8,283 nucleotides of DNA from Arthrobacter sp. (GCA_025464545.1 JAODMA010000401.1:1-8283); one strand, 5' to 3'. Positions 1-6,244 are shown, numbered from the stretch's first letter. Notes: a model not told the origin generated them from the letters alone. Program-made: numbers and translations.

Positions 1-83
1 TGAAGTCCCCGCCGGAGCAGTTCAACGACGACCTCGCCCGCGAAAAGGTCGAGGCCTTCATCCGCGGGGACCTGGAGCGCTAA
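1..83 (+). CDS. 3' end of an unidentified protein (partial)
   Basis: The frame starting at base 3 is open from the window edge to a TAA at 81-83 and gives a charged, soluble-looking C-terminus of 26 residues that ends in IRGDLER. Codons are GC-rich at the third position, as in the neighbouring genes, which supports real coding. The tail has an amphipathic-helix look (DDLAREKVEAFIRG) and no membrane segment. I do not recognise the family from so short a piece. The gene runs towards fhs, so the two are convergent and not in one operon. Only the terminal part is inside the window. Confidence 0.6.
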   Translation, partial: KSPPEQFNDDLAREKVEAFIRGDLER

Positions 84-98
84 CCCGCTTCCCCCTTC

Positions 99-168
99 CC
101 GGTTGCCCTATTACTACTTACGGTCCCTCAAGCCCCGGCTTGGCCGCTGCAAGTGATAGGGCAATCGG
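99..168 (+). terminator. Inverted repeat in the convergent gap, probable terminator of the upstream plus-strand gene
   Basis: Bases 99-115 (CCGGTTGCCCTATTACT) pair with 152-168 over 17 positions. In plus-strand RNA all 17 pair, two of them as G-U (102/165 and 112/155). In minus-strand RNA those two become C-A mismatches. The loop of 36 bases contains a smaller AAGC/GCTT hairpin at 130-141. Only a short T run (171-173) follows, so this is not a textbook intrinsic terminator. It starts 15 bases after the first gene's stop codon and sits between two convergent genes, which is where a terminator is expected. A weaker role in stopping fhs transcripts is possible. Confidence 0.5.
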
Positions 169-211
169 CGTTTCACCGGTGCCCAGGGCGGTCCGGACAC
201 TGCGTGCAGGG

Positions 212-1957
212 CTAGAAGAGGCCGACAGGGTTGCCCTGGTCGTCGACGTCCATTCGCATCGCCGCCGGGACCTTGGGCAGGCCCGGCATGGTCATGACGG
301 CGCCGGTCAGAGCGACGATGAAACCGGCGCCGGTCTTGGGGATCAGGTCGCGCACATGCACGGTGAAGCCTTTCGGGGCGCCCAGCCGGCTGGCGTCGTC
401 GCTGAAGGAATACTGGGTTTTCGCCATGCAGACCGGGAACCCTGACCAGCCGTTCTTCTCGATTTCGGCGAGCCGCTTGAGCGCCGGCACCGAGAAGTCC
501 ACGCCGTCGGCCCCGTACACCTCCTGCACGATGGTGCGGATCTTGTCCTCCACGGACATCTCCAGCGGGTACAGGTGCCGAAAGTTGTGCGGTGCCTCGA
601 TGGCCGCGGCAACCTTCGCCGCGAGCTCGTCCCCACCGTCCCCGCCCCCGCCGCGGCCCCAGACGTCGGCGACGGCGGCCTGGACCCCCTGCGTGGCGCA
701 CCAGTCCAGCAGCCAGTCCAGCTCCTCCCGGCTATCGGTGGCGAACTGGTTAATGGCCACCACCGGGGTGATGCCGAACTTCTCCACGTTCCGCACGTGC
801 CGCTGCAGGTTCGCGACGCCGGCGGCCAGCGCCACGACGTTTGGCTCCTTGAGCTGATCCTGGGCGACGCCGCCGTGCATCTTGAGCGCCCGGATGGTTG
901 CCACGACGACGACGGCGCTGGGGGCGACGTCGGCCATCCTGGCCTTGATGTCCATGAATTTCTCGGCACCCAGGTCTGCTCCGAAGCCCGCCTCCGTGAC
1001 CACGATGTCAGCCAGGCTGCGTGCGGTCTGGGTGGCGATCAGGGAGTTGCAGCCGTGGGCGATGTTGGCGAACGGGCCACCGTGCACCAGCGCCGGTGTC
1101 CCGGCGATGGTCTGTACGAGGTTGGGCTTGATCGCGTCCTTGAGGAGCATGGTCAGCGCGCCCTGGACGCCGAGGTCGGCGACGGTGACGGGCTGGCGGT
1201 CATAGGTGTAACCGAACGTGATCCGGCCGAGCCTTTCCCGGAGGTCGGACAGGTCCGTGGCGAGACAGAACACCGCCATGATCTCGGAAGCCACGGTGAT
1301 GTCGAAACCGTCCTGCCGCGGAATGCCCTGCGCCGGGCCGCCGAGGCCGATCACGACCTCCCGGAGCGAGCGGTCGTTCATGTCCAGCACCCGCTTGAAG
1401 GTCATCCGCCGCGGGTCGATGTTCAGCTCGTTGCCCTGGAAGATGTGGTTGTCCACGAGGGCCATCAAGGCGTTGTTTGCCGAGGTGATGGCGTGGAAGT
1501 CGCCGGTGAAATGCAGGTTGATTTCATCCATCGGCAGCACCTGGGAGTAGCCTCCACCGGTGGCTCCGCCCTTCATGCCGAGGACGGGTCCCAGCGAGGG
1601 CTCACGCAGCGCGATCATCACCTTGTGCCCCGCCCGGGCCAGTGAGTCCGCCAGCCCCACAGTGGTGGTGGACTTGCCCTCGCCGGCAGGAGTGGGGGAC
1701 ATGGCGGAGACCAGCACCACCTTGCCGGCCGGGCGGCGGTCCCCGGCGTCCCGGTCATCCCCGGCCCGGAGCTTCGCCGGATCGATCTTGGCCTTGTACC
1801 GGCCGTAGAACTCCAGGGCATCGGCGTTGATGCCGGCCGTGGCGGCGATCTCCTCGATCGGCCGCATCTCGGCCCGCCGGGCGATCTCCAGGTCGCTCGG
1901 CACGGCGGCTGCGCCCGCTTCGGCTGATGGGTCTCCGGGGAGGGCGTTGTCAGGCAT
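212..1957 (-). CDS. fhs: Formate--tetrahydrofolate ligase (10-formyl-THF synthetase)
   Basis: Cytoplasmic one-carbon enzyme: ATP + formate + tetrahydrofolate give 10-formyl-THF, used for purine synthesis and formyl-Met-tRNA. The protein has about 581 residues. Visible signatures are the phosphate-binding loop [12 protein letters not shown] (residues 89-99), the first family signature [11 protein letters not shown] (127-137) and the second, [13 protein letters not shown] (351-363). The C-terminus reads through the conserved [21 protein letters not shown] segment to a final GLF, so the gene is complete. I chose the ATG at 1957 because GAAGGA lies five bases upstream. An in-frame TTG at 1999 would add 14 residues but has no ribosome binding site. 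Even so, about 20 Ala/Pro/Gly-rich residues precede the conserved core, so the protein is slightly longer than the roughly 555-560 residues usual in the family. It lies 58 bases after mshA on the same strand with no clear terminator between, so cotranscription is likely. Confidence 0.97.
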   Translation of the reverse strand: MPDNALPGDPSAEAGAAAVPSDLEIARRAEMRPIEEIAATAGINADALEFYGRYKAKIDPAKLRAGDDRDAGDRRPAGKVVLVSAMSPTPAGEGKSTTTVGLADSLARAGHKVMIALREPSLGPVLGMKGGATGGGYSQVLPMDEINLHFTGDFHAITSANNALMALVDNHIFQGNELNIDPRRMTFKRVLDMNDRSLREVVIGLGGPAQGIPRQDGFDITVASEIMAVFCLATDLSDLRERLGRITFGYTYDRQPVTVADLGVQGALTMLLKDAIKPNLVQTIAGTPALVHGGPFANIAHGCNSLIATQTARSLADIVVTEAGFGADLGAEKFMDIKARMADVAPSAVVVVATIRALKMHGGVAQDQLKEPNVVALAAGVANLQRHVRNVEKFGITPVVAINQFATDSREELDWLLDWCATQGVQAAVADVWGRGGGGDGGDELAAKVAAAIEAPHNFRHLYPLEMSVEDKIRTIVQEVYGADGVDFSVPALKRLAEIEKNGWSGFPVCMAKTQYSFSDDASRLGAPKGFTVHVRDLIPKTGAGFIVALTGAVMTMPGLPKVPAAMRMDVDDQGNPVGLF

Positions 1958-1962
1958 CGGTG

Positions 1963-1968
1963 TCCTTC
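1963..1968 (-). promoter_or_regulatory. Ribosome binding site that decides the fhs start
   Basis: The minus strand reads GAAGGA here, five bases before the ATG at 1957. The alternative TTG start at 1999 has nothing similar upstream, so this site favours the shorter protein. Confidence 0.7.
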
Positions 1969-2008
1969 GGCTCGTGGTGTCGGCGGGTGTCCGGGCCAAC
2001 GGTGACAG

Positions 2009-2023
2009 GCCGGTGTTACCGGC
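2009..2023 (-). repeat. Short hairpin over the mshA stop codon
   Basis: On the minus strand GCCGGT and ACCGGC form a perfect 6-bp stem with a three-base loop. The mshA TAA stop (2018-2016) straddles the stem and loop. No T run follows, so this is not an obvious terminator. It might stabilise or process the mshA-fhs message, or be chance in GC-rich DNA. Confidence 0.25.
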
Positions 2024-3302
2024 TGGTGGCCCCGGCAGCGGGCGCGTGGCCCACCGGGATGGTCAGGTTTCCAAAGTACTGGCTCAGCGCGGTGTGGTAG
2101 CTCTCCAGTGTGATCGCCGCGGTGCGCTGCCACCCGAAGCCCTGGGCGTGCAGGGACGCGGCCCGGCCCATATCCTGGCGGGTGGCCGGGTCGTCGTACA
2201 GCGCCTCGAGGACGTCCGCCCAGTCCCCGGGCTTGTGGCCCTCCACCAGCAGTCCGGTCCGTCCGTCGAAGACCGCGCGGGAGAGCCCGCCGACCTTGGT
2301 CGCGACCACCGGCGTCCCGCAGGCCTGGGCTTCGAGGGCCACGAGTCCGAAAGATTCGCTGTACGAGGGCATCACCACGACGTCGGCCGAACGGTACCAG
2401 GCGGCGAGCTTCGGCGCGTTGACCGGCGGATGGTGGGTGACGACGTCGTCCATTCCGGCGGAGCTGATCAGCGTCTTCAGGTCAAAGTCCTTGGCCCCGC
2501 TGACCGCGCCCACGATGCTCAGCTGCAGGTCGATGTCCGGGCGGCGGGCACGGAGCAGCGCCGCTGCCTTGATCAGGATCTGGGGTCCCTTGAGGCGCTG
2601 GATCCGGCCGGCAAACAGCAGATGGAAGCGGTCCGGCGGCACCCCATGATCCGCCCGGGCGCGGCTCCGGAAGGCCGGCGTGAACACTGTCAGGTCCACC
2701 CCCGGCGGGGCCACGTCGATATGGTCCATGTCCGCGTTGTAGTGGGAGACGAGTTCCGCGGCCTCCGTGCCGGTATTGGCGATCAGCCGGGTGGCGCCGT
2801 CGACAATCCGATGTTCGCCGTCCTCGCGCCGCCGCGGTTCGGGCTGCTCGCCGGACTCGAGCAGCAGGTTCTTGACCTTGGCCATGGTGTGCATGGTGTG
2901 CACCAGCGGCATGCCCCAGAGCCGGGCGAGCTCAAGCCCGGCCACCCCGGAGACCCAGTAGTGCGAGTGAATCACGTCGTAGCGGCCGTGCGGCTGGCGC
3001 TGGCGGATCCTGTCGATCTCGGCCACCATGCTCTGCAGCAGTTCGGGCAGCTCTTCCTTGGGCAGCTTCCGGGGCGGTCCGGCCAGGACGTTGTGGACGC
3101 ACACGCCCGGGGAAGGATGCTCGACGGCGGACTGCCCGGCGGCCGTGGACCTGGTGAAGATCTCCACCTCGACGCCGGTCTCGGCAAGGGCCGCGGCCAG
3201 CGCCCGGATATACACGTTCATTCCGCCGGCGTCGCCGGAACCGGGCTGCTCCATCGGCGAGGTGTGCAGGGACAGGAAGGCGACACGGCGGACCAGTGAC
3301 AT
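2016..3302 (-). CDS. mshA: D-inositol-3-phosphate glycosyltransferase (mycothiol synthesis)
   Basis: MshA transfers GlcNAc from UDP-GlcNAc to 1D-myo-inositol-3-phosphate, the first committed step to mycothiol, the main low-molecular-weight thiol of actinobacteria. The 428 residues show a GT-B fold of family GT4. The N-terminal domain has LSLHTSP and the nucleotide-sugar loop [12 protein letters not shown] (21-32), then HSHYWVSG (112-119). The C-terminal domain has [11 protein letters not shown] (230-240) and the EX7E motif ESFGLVALE (E316 and E324) followed by ACGTPVVAT. This combination and the length match MshA rather than a general GT4 enzyme. The ATG at 3302 is supported by AGGGAG (3315-3310) seven bases upstream. 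The gene follows GH4 by 89 bases on the same strand and precedes fhs by 58 bases. A promoter-like pair lies in the 89-base gap, so it may be transcribed independently of GH4. Confidence 0.95.
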   Translation of the reverse strand: MSLVRRVAFLSLHTSPMEQPGSGDAGGMNVYIRALAAALAETGVEVEIFTRSTAAGQSAVEHPSPGVCVHNVLAGPPRKLPKEELPELLQSMVAEIDRIRQRQPHGRYDVIHSHYWVSGVAGLELARLWGMPLVHTMHTMAKVKNLLLESGEQPEPRRREDGEHRIVDGATRLIANTGTEAAELVSHYNADMDHIDVAPPGVDLTVFTPAFRSRARADHGVPPDRFHLLFAGRIQRLKGPQILIKAAALLRARRPDIDLQLSIVGAVSGAKDFDLKTLISSAGMDDVVTHHPPVNAPKLAAWYRSADVVVMPSYSESFGLVALEAQACGTPVVATKVGGLSRAVFDGRTGLLVEGHKPGDWADVLEALYDDPATRQDMGRAASLHAQGFGWQRTAAITLESYHTALSQYFGNLTIPVGHAPAAGATSR

Positions 3303-3321
3303 CCTTCTTCTCCCTCTGTTG

Positions 3322-3363
3322 CCGGAACTGCATGTCGATAAAACACTACTCCTGAAGTTCCGG
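3322..3363. repeat. 8-bp inverted repeat upstream of mshA
   Basis: CCGGAACT (3322-3329) and AGTTCCGG (3356-3363) are perfect inverted copies 26 bases apart. They lie in the gap between GH4 and mshA and bracket the candidate mshA -10 box. They could be an operator, or the stem of a weak terminator for GH4, though no T run follows on the minus strand. Function is inferred from position only. Confidence 0.4.
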
Positions 3364-3372
3364 GAGGTTCAC
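3343..3372 (-). promoter_or_regulatory. Candidate mshA promoter
   Basis: On the minus strand TAGTGT (3348-3343) fits the TAnnnT -10 pattern, and GTGAAC (3372-3367) sits 18 bases upstream and keeps the TGA core of a -35 box. A start near 3335 would give a leader of about 30 bases including the AGGGAG ribosome binding site. The -35 match is weak. Confidence 0.35.
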
Positions 3373-3391
3373 AGGCTGCTTCGAGCTGCGG

Positions 3392-4843
3392 TCACGGCGC
3401 CGGAGTGCCGTCGATGCCGCTGCGCCAGAGCTGCTGCAGTTCCGGAAAAGCGGCCTCATAACCGGCGAGCAGCTTCGCCGCGAGCGCGTCCGAATCGACG
3501 AGGGGATGCCGGGCGAAGGCGGCGAGGGCCGCCTCGCGCCGCCGGGTCACGGCGGCGGGCCCAACCGCCTGGCCTGCTGCCGCTCCGGCGGCCTGTACCA
3601 CCAGCCGTTCAACGTCCTTGACCCGTTGCATCAGGATGAGCTGCGCGGGGGCCGGACGGTCCTGCGGGAGCGGCACCACGCCGTCGGGCGTCACCCGGCA
3701 CGGAACCTCGACGACGGCGTCCGCGGGCAGCCCCGGGATCGCCGGTCCGGCGCCCGCTCCCGGAGCGGCATTGGGGGTGTTCAGAACCAGCTCCGCGGTG
3801 CCGCCGCCGGAGAGCGCCCGCATGACGGCCAGGGCCACGCGCTCATAGCCGCCGCCGGCAAGGTCCGTCTCGTCCCGGCGCTCGCCCGCCCACCGGGCCT
3901 CGGCCAGGTACCCTTCCTCTCGGGACCTGCGGGCGGCCTCCCAGAGCGGATACGCCGCCGCCCCGGCTGCGGCCAGCCGCGGGTAGAGCTCCGATTGCTG
4001 CCGGTCGATGGACTCACCGCGGGTCTCGGCGGCGGAGCGGATGCCGGACAGTGCCCGTCCGGTCTCGTAGTAGTAGTAGAGGTACTCGTTGGGCAGGCAC
4101 CCGAGTTCGGCAAGGAACGCCTGCGGGAACAGCCGGCCTTCCTCGAAGCCGGTGAGGGCCCCGGCGTCCGCCAACAGCCCGGGCAGGGCATCCCGGCCGC
4201 CGGACTCCAGCCGGTACAGCCAACCCAGGTGGTTGAGGCCGTAGTAGCCGACGCCGTCGAGCCTGCCCTCGGGCAACGCGACGCCGGCGGCCCGGGCGGC
4301 CCGGTACACGAGCCCGCCGGCCGAATCGCAGATGCCGACGACCCGCCGGCCGAGCACCGGGACCAGGGCCTCGGTGACCATCCCGGCCGGGTTCGTGAAG
4401 TTCAGCAGCCACGCCTCCGGGCAGCGCTCGCGCATTGCCGCGGCGAGCTCCAGCATCCGGGGTATGGACCGCAGCGCATAGGAGATGCCGCCGGCGCCCG
4501 TCGTCTCCTGGCCGAGCAGTCCCAGGTCCAGGGCGATCCGCTCATCGGCCATTCGGCCCGCGGTTCCGCCGGGCCGGATCGCGGCAAACACCATGTCCGT
4601 TCCCTCGAGGGCCTCCGGCAGCGAAGTCGTGGTGCGGACCGTGGGCCTTTTCCCCGCGGGCATGCCCTCCGCTGCCTCTTGGGACGCCAGCGAAGCCAGC
4701 ACCGCGTCGACGGCGGCCAGCCGGCCGGCGTCGACGTCGTACAGCACCAGCTCACGGACCAGCCCTGCGAAGGGGCCGGAGCTGAGTGCCCGGTAGACCA
4801 GCGGCACCCGGAATCCGCCGCCGCCGGCAATCATGAGCCGCAT
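3392..4843 (-). CDS. Glycoside hydrolase family 4 protein (6-phospho-beta-glucosidase-like)
   Basis: GH4 enzymes are cytoplasmic. They use NAD+ and a divalent metal (usually Mn2+) to cleave glycosides by a redox/elimination route, often on 6-phosphorylated sugars. Over 483 residues I see an N-terminal Rossmann start MRLMIAGGGGFRVPL, the family segment ADERIALDLGLLGQETTGAGG (99-119), NFTNPAG (148-154), the metal-ligand cysteine in GICDSAGG (C172) and the metal-ligand histidine in GLNHLGW (H205). NEYLYYYYE (252-260) contains the likely catalytic tyrosine. The C-terminus has VEVPC, a LMQRVKDVERL helix and HPLVDS, all typical. It is somewhat longer than the usual 420-450, with Ala/Gly-rich stretches near 370 and 425. 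The residues after the metal cysteine are DSAGG rather than the NVP/NTP common in characterised phospho-beta-glucosidases, so the exact substrate is open. The ATG at 4843 has no Shine-Dalgarno sequence and is probably leaderless. It is divergent from a sugar kinase. Confidence 0.88.
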   Translation of the reverse strand: MRLMIAGGGGFRVPLVYRALSSGPFAGLVRELVLYDVDAGRLAAVDAVLASLASQEAAEGMPAGKRPTVRTTTSLPEALEGTDMVFAAIRPGGTAGRMADERIALDLGLLGQETTGAGGISYALRSIPRMLELAAAMRERCPEAWLLNFTNPAGMVTEALVPVLGRRVVGICDSAGGLVYRAARAAGVALPEGRLDGVGYYGLNHLGWLYRLESGGRDALPGLLADAGALTGFEEGRLFPQAFLAELGCLPNEYLYYYYETGRALSGIRSAAETRGESIDRQQSELYPRLAAAGAAAYPLWEAARRSREEGYLAEARWAGERRDETDLAGGGYERVALAVMRALSGGGTAELVLNTPNAAPGAGAGPAIPGLPADAVVEVPCRVTPDGVVPLPQDRPAPAQLILMQRVKDVERLVVQAAGAAAGQAVGPAAVTRRREAALAAFARHPLVDSDALAAKLLAGYEAAFPELQQLWRSGIDGTPAP

Positions 4844-4849
4844 TTGGAC

Positions 4850-4855
4850 AGTCTA
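4850..4855 (-). promoter_or_regulatory. -10 box of a probable leaderless GH4 promoter
   Basis: The minus strand reads TAGACT, then six bases, then the GH4 ATG at 4843. This is the usual distance from -10 to the transcription start, so the mRNA would begin at or next to the start codon. No ribosome binding site is present, which agrees. No good -35 match is visible, and that position falls at the edge of the palindrome at 4876-4909. Confidence 0.5.
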
Positions 4856-4875
4856 TGCATCCCGGCTCCGGCGGG

Positions 4876-4909
4876 CTGTGCCGGTGGGCCGCTCCGGCCA
4901 CCGGCTCAG
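4876..4909. promoter_or_regulatory. Imperfect palindrome in the GH4/kinase divergent region, candidate operator
   Basis: CTGTGCCGGTGG (4876-4887) and CCACCGGCTCAG (4898-4909) are inverted copies over 12 positions with one mismatch, separated by 10 bases. The core GCCGGTGG/CCACCGGC is perfect. It lies just upstream of the GH4 -10 box, where a -35 would sit, and about 60 bases upstream of the kinase -10. A regulator bound here could control both genes. GC-rich background makes short palindromes common, but 11 of 12 matches is above what I would expect by chance. Confidence 0.45.
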
Positions 4910-4911
4910 AT

Positions 4912-4940
4912 GGGGAGGGGGGGCTTCGGCTGGCGTGGGG
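4912..4940 (+). other. G-rich tract with quadruplex potential
   Basis: Runs of four G (4912-4915), seven G (4917-4923) and four G (4937-4940) lie within 29 bases on the plus strand. Splitting the G7 run gives the four G-tracts needed for a G-quadruplex, with one long loop. The run lies upstream of the kinase promoter. A G7 run is also a possible slippage site, but being outside coding sequence it could only affect promoter spacing. Confidence 0.3.
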
Positions 4941-4967
4941 CGTCTTTCCTGCCACACCCGGACAGCG

Positions 4968-4973
4968 TAGTCT
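4968..4973 (+). promoter_or_regulatory. -10 box of a probable leaderless kinase promoter
   Basis: TAGTCT is followed by seven bases and the ATG at 4981. There is no Shine-Dalgarno sequence before this ATG, so a transcript starting at the ATG fits. The -35 region (around 4945-4950) has no good match. Confidence 0.5.
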
Positions 4974-4980
4974 GCGGTAC

Positions 4981-6072
4981 ATGGACGCGACCCCGCCGCG
5001 GCGCTTCGACCCGATTTCCTCCGTCCGATCCCCGACGGCGGAGGGTTTCGACCTGCTTCTGACGGGCACGGTGTTTCAGGACATCATTTTCACCGGGCTG
5101 CCGCACGCGCCGGTAGCCGGTACCGAAATCTGGAGCGAGGGGATGGGAAGCTGCCCGGGCGGCGTCGCCAATCAAGCGATTGCGGCGGCGAGGCTGGGTC
5201 TGCGGACGGGCCTTGCGGCTGCCTTCGGTGATGACGGCTACGGCGACTACAACTGGAAGATCCTGGCGGGGCAGGAGCACGTGGACCTCTCCCTCTCCCA
5301 GCGGGTACCGGGCTGGCACTCTCCCGTGACGGTTTCACTCAGCGTGGAACAGGACCGGTCCATGGTCACACACGGTCATCCTGCGCCGGTCAGCTCCACC
5401 CAGCTGATCGGCACGCCGCCGCCGGCGCTCGCCGCCGTGGCCGAGCTCAACGAGGAACTGGAGCCCTGGGCCCTCGACGCCCATAAAGCCGGCGTGCGCT
5501 TGTTCGGCGACGTCGGCTGGGACCCCACCGGGGCTTGGGCGCCGACCCGGCTGGACAACCTGAAGTACTTCCACGCATTCACGCCCAACCAGCACGAGGC
5601 GATGGCGTTCACGGGGCGGGACAATCCGTGGTCGGCGTTGTATTCGCTCGCGGACCAGGTCCCGGTGGCCGTCGTGACGCTGGGTTCCCAGGGTGCCATG
5701 GCGGTCGACTCGGAAACGGGCGAAGAGGAATGGGTGCCGTCCCTGCCCGTTTCGGCCTACGATCCGACCGGCGCCGGCGACTGTTTCGGCGCCGCGTTCA
5801 TCGTCGGCTGCCTGGCGGGCTGGCCGCTCGGGGACCGGCTCCGGTTCGCCAACCTTTGCGCCGCCCTGGCCGTGCAGGAAGTCGGCGGATCGCTGGCCGC
5901 GCCCGGCTGGGGCGACATTGCCGACTGGTGGCACCGCGCCAATGCCCGGAAGGAACGGCAGAGCAGCCAATGGTTGCGCCGCTACTGCTTCCTGGACGAC
6001 ATCGTCCGCGACGTCCCGGCCGAGGCGCAGCGGCGGGCGTCGGCGACCATCGCCCACCTTTCCGACGCCTAG
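4981..6072 (+). CDS. PfkB-family carbohydrate kinase
   Basis: ATP-dependent sugar or nucleoside kinase of the ribokinase/PfkB fold, presumably cytoplasmic. The 363 residues include the first family region GGVANQAIAAARLGLRTG (60-77), the metal/phosphate-related TPNQHE (201-206), VVTLGSQGA (231-239) and the second signature DPTGAGDCF (261-269), where D267 is the expected catalytic base. The C-terminus after about residue 310 is a tail of some 50 residues rich in Trp and Arg (DIADWWHRANARKER onward) that I do not recognise as part of the core fold. The start at 4981 is chosen because the conserved N-terminal strand follows it closely and a TAGTCT box precedes it. An upstream in-frame ATG at 4855 would overlap the GH4 promoter and add unconserved sequence. 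The divergent GH4 neighbour suggests the kinase phosphorylates either the GH4 substrate or a sugar released by it. The specific substrate cannot be told from sequence. Confidence 0.9.
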   Translation: MDATPPRRFDPISSVRSPTAEGFDLLLTGTVFQDIIFTGLPHAPVAGTEIWSEGMGSCPGGVANQAIAAARLGLRTGLAAAFGDDGYGDYNWKILAGQEHVDLSLSQRVPGWHSPVTVSLSVEQDRSMVTHGHPAPVSSTQLIGTPPPALAAVAELNEELEPWALDAHKAGVRLFGDVGWDPTGAWAPTRLDNLKYFHAFTPNQHEAMAFTGRDNPWSALYSLADQVPVAVVTLGSQGAMAVDSETGEEEWVPSLPVSAYDPTGAGDCFGAAFIVGCLAGWPLGDRLRFANLCAALAVQEVGGSLAAPGWGDIADWWHRANARKERQSSQWLRRYCFLDDIVRDVPAEAQRRASATIAHLSDA

Positions 6073-6077
6073 CGCCC

Positions 6078-6115
6078 CCCGGCCCGGTGCCGCTGGACAT
6101 GCCCTCCGGCCGGGC
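6078..6115 (+). terminator. GC-rich inverted repeats after the kinase gene, possible terminator
   Basis: CCCGGCC (6078-6084) and GGCCGGG (6108-6114) are perfect inverted copies, and GCCCGG/CCGGGC (6082-6087/6110-6115) is an alternative register. They begin five bases after the kinase stop codon. The only T run, six T at 6146-6151, is about 30 bases further on, too far for a classical intrinsic terminator, so the call is weak. Confidence 0.3.
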
Positions 6116-6178
6116 TGTGGCATGGACATAATCCCGTTGTGCCCATTTTTTGGCGCGAGCATTGGGCATGTCCACCGG
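6090..6178. repeat. 15-bp inverted repeat between kinase and alr
   Basis: Bases 6090-6104 (CCGCTGGACATGCCC) and 6164-6178 (GGGCATGTCCACCGG) are inverted copies with one mismatch, and the central 11 bases are perfect. The 59 bases between them include a T6 run (6146-6151). As RNA this would close a large stem-loop at the 3' end of a kinase transcript. As DNA the arms look like two copies of one binding element. Confidence 0.5.
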
Positions 6179-6195
6179 GACGGGAGGGCATGCCC
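6164..6195. promoter_or_regulatory. Paired GGGCATGYCC elements upstream of alr, candidate operators
   Basis: GGGCATGTCC (6164-6173) and the perfect palindrome GGGCATGCCC (6186-6195) lie 22 bases apart, close to two helical turns, so a dimeric regulator could bind both on one face. A third copy, GGACATGCCC, is at 6095-6104. The pair ends about 37 bases before the alr -10 box, a place suited to an activator, or to a repressor acting through contact. No matching regulator gene is in the window. Confidence 0.4.
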
Positions 6196-6232
6196 ATTGT
6201 TGGCAGAATTAAGCCGGATGCGCTCCCGCCCC

Positions 6233-6238
6233 TAGAAT
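6233..6238 (+). promoter_or_regulatory. -10 box of a probable leaderless alr promoter
   Basis: TAGAAT matches the TATAAT consensus at five of six positions and is followed by six bases and the GTG at 6245. No Shine-Dalgarno sequence precedes the GTG. The best -35 candidate is TTAAGC at 6209-6214 with an 18-base spacer, which is weak. Confidence 0.6.
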
Positions 6239-6244
6239 CGTTAA

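Noticed and set aside
575..1645. 356-codon open frame opposite fhs
   Set aside because: It lies entirely antisense to a well-supported fhs with complete family signatures. Its translation has no recognisable motif and the composition expected of a GC-rich shadow frame.
1827..3299. 490-codon plus-strand open frame opposite mshA
   Set aside because: Antisense to mshA over nearly its full length. The Gly/Arg/His-rich translation has no family features, which is typical of antisense frames in high-GC genomes.
4855..4980. N-terminal extension of the kinase from the ATG at 4855
   Set aside because: It would overlap the GH4 -10 box and the palindrome, encode unconserved low-complexity residues, and ignore the leaderless-type start at 4981.
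3506..5062. 518-codon plus-strand open frame opposite GH4 that runs into the kinase start
   Set aside because: Shadow of GH4. It crosses the divergent promoter region and overlaps the kinase in another frame, and its translation lacks any domain signature.
5335..6162. 275-codon minus-strand open frame opposite the kinase
   Set aside because: Antisense shadow of a gene with clear PfkB motifs. No plausible ribosome binding site or domain.
6095..6195. The GGRCATGYCC elements match the eukaryotic p53 half-site pattern RRRCWWGYYY
   Set aside because: Coincidence. This is bacterial DNA with no p53-like factor, and the match reflects only a CATG-centred GC-rich palindrome.
6200..6205. TTGGCA as a -35 box for alr
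   Set aside because: It resembles TTGACA but lies 27 bases from the TAGAAT -10 box, too far for a normal sigma-70-type promoter.
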